Shown here: positions 1 to 5,156 of the stretch, in pieces
Layout of the letters: every line of letters starts with the position of its first letter
Position numbering within the stretch: position 1 is the first letter of the stretch
DNA from: Gemmatimonadaceae bacterium
Lineage (GTDB): Bacteria > Gemmatimonadota > Gemmatimonadetes > Gemmatimonadales > Gemmatimonadaceae
Length of the DNA: 6,646 nt
Direction: 5' to 3'
Assembly: GCA_017881545.1 (NCBI GenBank)
Contig: JADGQU010000128.1
Span: 1-6,646, forward strand
Made by a program: the position numbers and the translations under genes
The notes under the pieces: generated by a model
What the model saw: the letters and a program-made list of their open reading frames with translations, nothing else
Told to the model about the DNA's origin: nothing
Databases searched by the model: none

Positions 1-2685
1 CTCCCGTCCGTAACAGCGTCCGGCGCACCACGCAGCTATCTGGTCGTTTCGATCCCAGTTCCCGAGGCCTTTGCGCGGGTCATGAAACTGGACGTCGAGC
101 TCGTGCCGCACGGAGACTTCGTCGTCCTTGGACCTCGAACACGCTCGCTCGCCAGCACCACCAGGGGCCGAATGGGCGTAACGATCGGGATCCCGGCGGG
201 CGCGCTGGCGGGGCGGCTCGTGGCTGCGGAGGCACGATTTTCCTCCCCAGCTTCGGCCACCCTCGTTGTGCCGATCGAGATAGACGTCAACCTCGTCCGC
301 CAGATCCTGCTTCATCCAGGCACAGCTGCGGTTAACGCACAGGCTGGCAAGGATGTAATTCTGCCGTTCGACATCGCCAACACCGGCAACGCCATTGAGA
401 CTGTTCAGTCCGAGTTCACGCTTCCCGTCGGATGGGCATCGCGAGAGCTGCATCAGGCACCCATTGTGATCGGTCCGGGCCAAACGGTCAGGCGACGCGT
501 CAGAATCGCGGTTCCCCCGCTCTCCAGCACCGGCTCGTCCTTCGTTCGCATCGACCTCAGCGAGAAGGGCGAGATCCTGGACTCCGAAACGATGACGGTG
601 GAAGTATTCAACTCGGGCTCGATTGGCCGCCAGGCGGGACCTCTCGTCACATCCGCGTTCTCGCACGCCGCGGACGAGAACGGGCGTCCGAACAGTCTGT
701 TCACGCTGAGCGCCGTCGGCGCGCTTTACGATTCAGTCCGCATCGACGCAAGAATGTCGTCGGGCTCCGCGGTTGGAGGCGCAGCCAGCAATGCTTTCAC
801 GAGAATCGGGTCATACCAGTCCTCCGCGTCAGTCGTACTGTCCGCTCCCTCCGGTCAGCTGAGCCTCGGCAACACTGGTACATCGTTCTCCGATCTCACC
901 GGTCTCTATCCGTACGGCCAGGGTGCCCTCGTGCACCTGCAGAACGCGAAGTGGAATCTCACGAGCATGGGCGCGCTGTCCATGGCTGCTCAGGGATCGA
1001 CTGATCGCAAGCCGATGGTCGGATTGCGTGGCGAGCGGAGCTTCGGCGACGCGCTCCTTAGCACCTCGATCACGCACCTCGCTGATGCCGGACTGTCGCC
1101 GCGCCGTCTGGATGCGTTCGGCGTGGGCGCCGCGGTGCCCTCAATCTTCGGCAGCACGCTCAAGGCCGAAGTCGCCGAGCGCCGGTTCCTGGGCGGAAGC
1201 GGACTCGGCTGGTCGAGCGAGCTCGTGCGGACGGACGCGGACAATAGCGAGCAGCTGCGCGTGACCCATGCTCCCGGCGGAAGCGATGCTTACGCGCGCG
1301 CCACGAACGAGCTGGTGGCCAACGTTTCGGAGCGGCTGACTTCGCGCGCGACGGTGAGCGCGAGTGGCTGGCGTACGACCGATGTGACCTCGGTGTTCAC
1401 CGGTATCAAGTCGAACGGGTTCTCGCTGCGGCCGCAGTACGCGATCCGGGGAGCCACGACGATCGCGGTGGAGATGCGCTCGTACGTCTTCGACGCGACT
1501 TCGCGTCCCGGAGCGTCCAACGCCGGCGGCGGGTTTGGAACACAGGAGCAGCAGCTTGGGATAAGCTTCAGCAGCTATTTGCGTCAGTATTACGTGAACA
1601 GCTCGGCGTATCTTGGCACCGTCACACGCACGGTTGCACCAGTCGGGCAGGCGACGCTAAGCAGTCGCACGCCGAGAAACTACTGGGCGTCGAATGCCGG
1701 GTGGTCGGGTGCGGGCGGCCTCGTCGAGTTGCAGACCCGCATCGAGCAAACGCGCGACGCTGGTGGCTTTGTCAATCAGCAGAGCATGATCGGCGTTCGG
1801 GGCCAGCAGGTGGTGCTTCCCTGGTTTGGCGGCATCCGCGGCGAGGGAGAGCTACAGCGTGTCAACGGATTTGGGGGCGAGAACACCGGCATTGTGAGGG
1901 CGGGGCTAGCCATTCCTCTCATCAACGGCTTTGCTCTCAGGATTGATGCAGAGCGCAACTCCATATTCCGCTCGACCAGTGGCCGCGTACCGTGGATTTT
2001 CGGCGCGCGCTTCGAGCATTCGATGACGGTGCCGATGCTGCGCACTCCTGGAACTTCGGGCTATGTGTACGAGGATTTGAACGGGAATCAGCGTCGCGAC
2101 AACGGTGAGCCTGGCGTCGCCGGCGTAATGGTACGGCGTGGATCCGAGACCGCTGTGGCCGACGCCAGTGGCAAGTATAGAGTGAGCGGCGATCAGACAA
2201 AGCCGGTCACGGTCGACGAAGCGTCGCTTCCCGATGGTTGGACACCGAATGGCGCGTCGAGCGGAGATCTGGGCGTGACGCTGTCTACGTCGGTCGAAGT
2301 CGAGCTCGTAGTCGCGCTACGGTCGGGAGTCTCGGCGGTGGTTGTCGATCTGAGCAAAGCACACGTCATCGCGCGCGACAGCGCAGGTCGCGATTGGACG
2401 GCTGCAATGACGGGACCCACGACCGCCACGTTCGAGTCGCTACCGGTAGGAACGTACAAGCTCGAGTTCGATCTCTCGGAGCTGAGCGAGCCGCTCGTAC
2501 CGCGCGCTCCTTTGCCGCTGCTGATCGTGAGCGGGAAAGATTCGAAGTCGATCACGGTTACGTTGGATCCGCGTCCGATTCGGATGTGGAACGGCCCCGG
2601 AACTCAGGGCAGTGGCGCAGAGAAGAAGACCGCGGCGCCGAGCGAGCAGAGCTCGAAGCCGGCCGTCAAGCCGAGCGGTTCATGA
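1..2685 (+). CDS. Usher-like outer membrane protein: NEW3/Ig-like domains, beta-barrel and SdrD-B-like C-terminus (5' partial)
   Basis: The frame is open from base 1 and the residues before the first Met (base 82) already look like an Ig-like strand pattern, so the true start lies upstream; 894 residues are visible (numbered from base 1). Residues about 96-204 resemble a NEW3/CARDB-type Ig-like domain, with 'IANTGNAIETV' and a 'GPGQTVRRRVRI' strand. Residues about 210-680 are alternating polar/aromatic strands typical of an outer membrane beta-barrel, ending near 'IFGARFEHSMTVPM' (about 667-680). Residues 687-750 form an SdrD-B-like domain with a calcium-type motif DLNGNQRRDNGEPG at 692-705. 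A further Ig-like unit ('FESLPVGTYKLEFDLSEL') and a Lys/Ser/Ala-rich tail follow. Barrel plus flanking Ig-like domains, placed before a lipoprotein and a secreted subunit, suggests a pilus usher or export pore. A surface adhesin or structural porin is the alternative. The fold is inferred, and no specific family is certain. Confidence 0.72.
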   Translation, partial: LPSVTASGAPRSYLVVSIPVPEAFARVMKLDVELVPHGDFVVLGPRTRSLASTTRGRMGVTIGIPAGALAGRLVAAEARFSSPASATLVVPIEIDVNLVRQILLHPGTAAVNAQAGKDVILPFDIANTGNAIETVQSEFTLPVGWASRELHQAPIVIGPGQTVRRRVRIAVPPLSSTGSSFVRIDLSEKGEILDSETMTVEVFNSGSIGRQAGPLVTSAFSHAADENGRPNSLFTLSAVGALYDSVRIDARMSSGSAVGGAASNAFTRIGSYQSSASVVLSAPSGQLSLGNTGTSFSDLTGLYPYGQGALVHLQNAKWNLTSMGALSMAAQGSTDRKPMVGLRGERSFGDALLSTSITHLADAGLSPRRLDAFGVGAAVPSIFGSTLKAEVAERRFLGGSGLGWSSELVRTDADNSEQLRVTHAPGGSDAYARATNELVANVSERLTSRATVSASGWRTTDVTSVFTGIKSNGFSLRPQYAIRGATTIAVEMRSYVFDATSRPGASNAGGGFGTQEQQLGISFSSYLRQYYVNSSAYLGTVTRTVAPVGQATLSSRTPRNYWASNAGWSGAGGLVELQTRIEQTRDAGGFVNQQSMIGVRGQQVVLPWFGGIRGEGELQRVNGFGGENTGIVRAGLAIPLINGFALRIDAERNSIFRSTSGRVPWIFGARFEHSMTVPMLRTPGTSGYVYEDLNGNQRRDNGEPGVAGVMVRRGSETAVADASGKYRVSGDQTKPVTVDEASLPDGWTPNGASSGDLGVTLSTSVEVELVVALRSGVSAVVVDLSKAHVIARDSAGRDWTAAMTGPTTATFESLPVGTYKLEFDLSELSEPLVPRAPLPLLIVSGKDSKSITVTLDPRPIRMWNGPGTQGSGAEKKTAAPSEQSSKPAVKPSGS
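2059..2250 (+). other. SdrD-B-like (Cna-B-type) domain within the usher-like protein
   Basis: Residues 687-750 of the visible protein begin 'GYVYEDLNGNQRRDNGEPG', followed by 'VAGVMVRRGSETAVADASGKY' split over two strands. This is the classic start of SdrD-B/carboxypeptidase-regulatory-like domains: an Asp/Asn-rich loop (D692, N694, N696, D700, E703) that can bind calcium, then a 'GV.V' strand and a 'T..DG.Y' type strand. In known proteins such domains are rigid extracellular or periplasmic spacers. Here it directly follows the last predicted barrel strand, the place where ushers carry C-terminal plug-binding or chaperone-receiving domains. Confidence 0.7.
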
Positions 2686-3134
2686 ACGGCGCGGCGAAAG
2701 CGCGGGCTCGGATGACTCTTGGAGTGCTTCTGTTCGGGAGCAGCTTCCTGCTTTCGGCGTGCCTCAAGTCCACCGAGCCGCAGGCTTCGCTGCTGGATCT
2801 GAGCGGGACGTGGCACTACACCGGAGTCCAGACGAGCGGGATTCACGAGGCGCTCGACGGCAAGCTGACAATCACACGAGAATCGGGCATGAGCTTTCAC
2901 GGCCTGCTGATCCTCCAGGCCGTGAACCAACAAACCGGGCTGCCCAGACAGCTTACCGGAGTTGTGAGCGGCTCGGAGAGTGGAATTGACGTCATCGATT
3001 TCGATGCGGATATCGAGTCGATCACGCGCAGGCACGTTGGCACCATCGTAGCGGACACAATTGCCGGGAACTGGATCTCTCCGACCGATCCGACCATAGC
3101 CGGAACCTTTAGAGTTGTACGGGAGACGAGATGA
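2682..3134 (+). CDS. Small outer membrane lipoprotein, beta-rich, unknown function
   Basis: A 150-residue protein. The start is placed at the ATG that overlaps the upstream stop (ATGA, 2682-2685), although the frame stays open far upstream inside the preceding gene. The N-terminus has basic residues (K6, R8, R10), a hydrophobic core and a lipobox L24-S25-A26-C27, so signal peptidase II cleavage before Cys27 is expected. Residue +2 is Leu, not Asp, which favours outer membrane sorting. The mature part begins with a short linker, then 'LLDLSGTWHYTG' (about 37-48), and ends 'AGTFRVVRE'. This SGTW...GTF pattern is common in small lipocalin-like or beta-sandwich lipoproteins. No catalytic motif is visible. 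Only a weak ribosome site (GAGCGG) precedes it, so translation is probably coupled to the upstream gene. It may help assemble, anchor or pilot the upstream pore; that is inferred from position. Confidence 0.82.
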   Translation: MNGAAKARARMTLGVLLFGSSFLLSACLKSTEPQASLLDLSGTWHYTGVQTSGIHEALDGKLTITRESGMSFHGLLILQAVNQQTGLPRQLTGVVSGSESGIDVIDFDADIESITRRHVGTIVADTIAGNWISPTDPTIAGTFRVVRETR

Positions 3135-3679
3135 GGAGAATGCCTGGGCTTGGCGTTACGCTAGTAGCCTTATTGATCGGCACGGCCGCACTGCCCGGCG
3201 CCGCGGGCGCTCAGTGCAATGCGTCTGGTGCCGGTGGCACCTGCAATCTGGCAGGAAGCGTAAGCATGACTGCCGGTCGAGTGATCAGACTCCAGATGAC
3301 CGCGGCCTCTACCGCGCTCACACCCCCGACGCCCACCGATTTCGATGCAGGCTTCAACGCCACGACTGGACCGACCCTGACCATCAGCTCCAACGCCGCC
3401 TGGACTCTTCACATCCGATCAGCGGCGACGTTCTGGACCGCAACGAACACGTCCCCGGGCGCGCCCGCGCGCACGACCAAGCCGGCAGCGGATCTCAAGT
3501 GGGGCACGGCGTCGGGCGGACCGTTCAGCGCGCTCACGACCACCGACGTCAACCTCGTCACGGGTGCTGCGACGGCGAGCAGCGTGACCACTCTGTTCCT
3601 TCAGACAAACTACAGCTGGACGCTGGACACCCCTGGCAACTACAGCCTCGCGGTCGTTCTGACGCTGACGTCCCCTTAA
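3131..3679 (+). CDS. Secreted beta-rich subunit-like protein (possible pilin or surface subunit)
   Basis: A 182-residue protein starting at an ATG that overlaps the preceding stop (ATGA, 3131-3134), with GGGAG at 3121-3125 at good spacing. A second ATG at 3140 is possible but has poorer spacing. Residues 1-27 are a Sec signal peptide with cleavage after Ala-Gly-Ala27, leaving mature 'QCNASGAGGTCNLAGSVSM'. Cys29 and Cys38 could form a small N-terminal disulfide loop; there are no other Cys. The rest is Thr/Ala/Ser-rich and strand-like, with 'DFDAGF', 'AAWTLHI' and a C-terminal 'TPGNYSLAVVLTLTSP'. A terminal strand of the 'PG.Y...V..T.T' type is typical of spore-coat-U-like and related pilin or Ig-like subunits exported by ushers. 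I know no precise family with certainty. Its place downstream of an usher-like gene suggests it is the exported or assembled subunit. Confidence 0.82.
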   Translation: MRRMPGLGVTLVALLIGTAALPGAAGAQCNASGAGGTCNLAGSVSMTAGRVIRLQMTAASTALTPPTPTDFDAGFNATTGPTLTISSNAAWTLHIRSAATFWTATNTSPGAPARTTKPAADLKWGTASGGPFSALTTTDVNLVTGAATASSVTTLFLQTNYSWTLDTPGNYSLAVVLTLTSP

Positions 3680-3766
3680 GCCCCAGCTAGCGGAGTTCCC
3701 GACAATGGCGCGGAAATCGCACGTTGTTTCGGTAGAATCCTTCGGTCAATCGTGCTCAAATCGCCC

Positions 3767-3793
3767 ACGTGAATCATGACGGCAGCGTCACGT
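3767..3793. promoter_or_regulatory. Inverted repeat ACGTGA-N15-TCACGT, candidate operator for the pilin promoter
   Basis: Perfect 6-bp arms lie at 3767-3772 and 3788-3793, with centres 21 bp apart, i.e. two helical turns, so both would face the same side of the DNA. A second dyad, TGACG-GCAG-CGTCA (3777-3790), is nested in it. The right arm ends at the first base of the candidate -35 box. This fits a dimeric regulator binding next to RNA polymerase. The spacing does not match CRP/FNR sites. Confidence 0.35.
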
Positions 3794-3820
3794 TGGATTA
3801 GCGATAAAGTCATGTAAAAT
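3793..3820 (+). promoter_or_regulatory. Sigma70-type promoter for the pilin gene
   Basis: TTGGAT (3793-3798), a 16-base spacer, then TAAAAT (3815-3820), in an AT-rich patch that stands out from the GC-rich surroundings. Transcription would begin near 3827-3829, giving a leader of about 110 bases before the pilin ATG. No sigma54 -24/-12 pair is visible, unlike many known pilA promoters. Confidence 0.5.
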
Positions 3821-3892
3821 AGGCACTTAGACCACAAACAAAAAGCGCTTCATGGTTGCAGAAGCAGTCCTGCGGCGTCCTTTTGATGTAGG

Positions 3893-3906
3893 CGGCGAAC
3901 GCGCCG
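3893..3906 (+). other. Small GC hairpin in the pilin mRNA leader
   Basis: CGGCG (3893-3897), loop AACG, CGCCG (3902-3906), extendable by one G-T pair. It lies 22 bases before the Shine-Dalgarno in the long leader. It may stabilise the 5' end or tune translation, but such a short GC hairpin can arise by chance in GC-rich DNA. Confidence 0.3.
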
Positions 3907-3927
3907 TTTGCACCTTCCCACCGCAGC

Positions 3928-3933
3928 AGGAGA
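3928..3933 (+). promoter_or_regulatory. Shine-Dalgarno of the pilin gene
   Basis: AGGAGA ends four bases before the ATG at 3938. It decides the start over an in-frame TTG at 3908, which has no ribosome site and would put a non-leader extension in front of the prepilin leader. Confidence 0.85.
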
Positions 3934-3937
3934 ACCG

Positions 3938-4309
3938 ATGTCACGTAACAAAAAGGGTTTTACCCTTATCGAGCTTTTGATCGTAGTCGTCATCATCGGC
4001 ATTCTTGCCGCGATCGCGATTCCGAAGTTTGCTAACACGAAGGACAAGGCGTATGTCGCAGCGATGAAGTCTGACCTGCGCAACATGGCGACCTATGAAG
4101 AGCAGTATGCCGCTGACAACAACGGCGCGTACTTTGGTGGAACCGCGACTTCGGCAGCGCCCCTTCAGGGCTTCAGCCCGTCGCAGAACGTCACTGTCGT
4201 CATCGTGAACGTCGCCGGCCCGCCGCAGTCATGGAGCGGAACCGCAACGCATTCGCAGTCAGCGAAAGTTTGCACGATGATCAACGGCGTGATTGCCTGC
4301 CTCCCGTAG
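3938..4309 (+). CDS. Type IV major pilin-like prepilin (PilA-like)
   Basis: A 123-residue prepilin. The leader MSRNKKG is short and basic, and prepilin peptidase (PilD) would cut after Gly7 to expose Phe8, which becomes N-methylated. The class IVa signature 'FTLIELLIVVVIIGILAAIA' follows, with the key Glu at mature position 5 (Glu12) and Pro29 in the usual kink position. The hydrophobic helix (about 8-30) anchors the subunit and forms the fibre core. The globular part is short, with an alpha-helical 'NMATYEEQYAADNNGAYF' stretch and a C-terminal Cys112-Cys121 pair that would close a small D-region loop. The length is near that of the short pilins of delta-proteobacteria and Gemmatimonadota-like bacteria. 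It has its own promoter and terminator, and no pil assembly genes are adjacent. A major pilin is most likely; a minor pilin or pseudopilin is possible. Confidence 0.93.
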   Translation: MSRNKKGFTLIELLIVVVIIGILAAIAIPKFANTKDKAYVAAMKSDLRNMATYEEQYAADNNGAYFGGTATSAAPLQGFSPSQNVTVVIVNVAGPPQSWSGTATHSQSAKVCTMINGVIACLP

Positions 4310-4365
4310 TCTGATTTAGCTCGATGGGAAAGCGGGGACGGTCTCAAGTCCTCGCACTGCAGAAG

Positions 4366-4398
4366 AAAGAGCCCGGGAGTGATTCCCGGGCTCTTTTT
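4366..4398 (+). terminator. Rho-independent terminator of the pilin unit
   Basis: A perfect 13-bp stem pairs AAAGAGCCCGGGA (4366-4378) with TCCCGGGCTCTTT (4384-4396) around a 5-base loop. The 3' arm runs into a T-tract at 4394-4398. It lies 57 bases after the pilin stop and isolates the pilin unit from the next gene. The A-rich 5' side could also allow some function in the reverse direction, but no gene on that strand points here. Confidence 0.93.
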
Positions 4399-4532
4399 GC
4401 GTTCCCGATATCCTGCGTTGGGCGCTCCTCGGCCAGGCCATTGTGCGCCACAAAACTTGGTCGCTTCGCAAGACTACCCTCTGGTACGCTCCCTGCCTAA
4501 CATCCGTACATATCCAACTGACGGACGGCCAA

Positions 4533-4910
4533 ATGCCCCTTCGCAATCTGTTCCCTGAATCGATCTTCGGCCGCAAGCTGAATCCCAACGCCGAGCGGCG
4601 GCTGCGCCTGTCACAGGCGCGTGCCGAAGAGACGATCATTCGTGGTCACGTCGACAACGCCCTTATGTTCGTCGACACTCTGGCGGAAGATCTCTCGTTT
4701 GACCGGGCGATCGACACCTACATTCGCGTGATGGGGATCCCCGAGCCGCTGGCGAGCACGGTTGCAACCCGAGCGCTGGTGCATCTGGGCCGCGATCTGG
4801 TTCCGTTCCGCCGGCGCATGCAACGAGAGGGCGAAGACGTTGCGGCCGAGAAGCCACGGCTGCGCTTGGATGAGGCGTCGCGCGCGAACGACATCAAACG
4901 AGGCGCCTAG
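4533..4910 (+). CDS. Hypothetical small alpha-helical protein
   Basis: A 125-residue protein, not recognised. The ATG at 4533 is preferred over an in-frame GTG at 4443: the upstream extension reads as non-coding and runs into the promoter-like region after the terminator. The ribosome site is weak (GACGGACGG upstream). The sequence is charged and helical, with an Arg-rich first part (residues 14-37), 'NALMFVDTLAEDLSFDRAIDTY' split over two helices at about 42-63, 'MGIPEPLASTVATRALVHL' at 67-85, and an Arg-rich, polar, probably disordered C-terminus from about 93. There is no signal peptide, membrane segment or Cys, so it is probably cytoplasmic. The basic first half would fit nucleic-acid or protein binding, but no motif proves it. 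It is monocistronic as far as visible. Confidence 0.6.
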   Translation: MPLRNLFPESIFGRKLNPNAERRLRLSQARAEETIIRGHVDNALMFVDTLAEDLSFDRAIDTYIRVMGIPEPLASTVATRALVHLGRDLVPFRRRMQREGEDVAAEKPRLRLDEASRANDIKRGA

Positions 4911-5156
4911 CTGGCGAGGCTGTATCGGAGGTACTTAGAGGGCGGCGACTGGCATCCACAGAACTAAGGCAGGGGGCTGTAGGCTAACTACGCTGGTTCG
5001 CTGGAAGCTTTCATACAGGCGAAATAGTATCCGAATCAGTTGAAGCTCAACAGACCGCGCCCATGCAACAAGCCGAATGCTAATGACGCAAGGACTGTTG
5101 AGTGCCACATTATCACCGACCGGTTCCTCGCGCCCGTTCGAGCGGAGATGATATTG
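4911..5156. other. Non-coding region before the glycosidase-like gene, with a spaced inverted repeat
   Basis: No plausible gene lies in these 246 bases, and no terminator with a T-tract follows the upstream stop. A possible -10 box TAGTAT (5025-5030) has no convincing -35. CTCAACAG (5046-5053) is repeated in inverse at 5095-5102 as CTGTTGAG, enclosing 41 bases. A shorter dyad, GTTGA-AGC-TCAAC (5039-5051), overlaps the left arm. The repeat lies in the likely 5' leader of the next gene. Confidence 0.4.
5142..5147 (+). promoter_or_regulatory. Shine-Dalgarno deciding the start of the glycosidase-like gene
   Basis: GCGGAG ends nine bases before the ATG at 5157 and directly abuts another in-frame ATG at 5148, where the spacing of zero is unusable. 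The ATG at 5157 gives a clean MRKMYALAV signal-peptide start. An in-frame ATG at 5166 is also possible but less well spaced from AGGAAG. Confidence 0.55.

Noticed and set aside
2238..2681. Extension of the lipoprotein frame far upstream into the preceding gene
   Set aside because: The extension is Arg/Gly-rich frame-shadow sequence inside a convincing gene, and only the ATG at 2682 gives a signal peptide with a properly placed lipobox.
3680..3766. Possible terminator after the secreted subunit gene
   Set aside because: No stem with a T-tract could be found, so the end of the first operon remains undefined.
3815..3835. GGCACTT after the -10 box as a sigma54 -24 element
   Set aside because: There is no GC/TTGC-type -12 element at the required distance.
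3908..3937. TTG start adding ten residues to the pilin
   Set aside because: The AGGAGA site fits the ATG at 3938, and the shorter form gives a canonical seven-residue prepilin leader.
4314..4360. tRNA-like string (TTAGCTCGATGGGAAAGC followed by GGTCTCAAGTCCTC)
   Set aside because: It resembles D-arm and T-arm motifs, but there is no room for an anticodon arm and no acceptor stem can be paired. It could at most be a degraded remnant; more likely it is chance in the pilin 3' UTR.
4443..4532. GTG start extending the small helical protein by 30 residues
   Set aside because: There is no ribosome site, the composition does not look coding, and it would begin within 45 bases of the terminator, in the likely promoter region.
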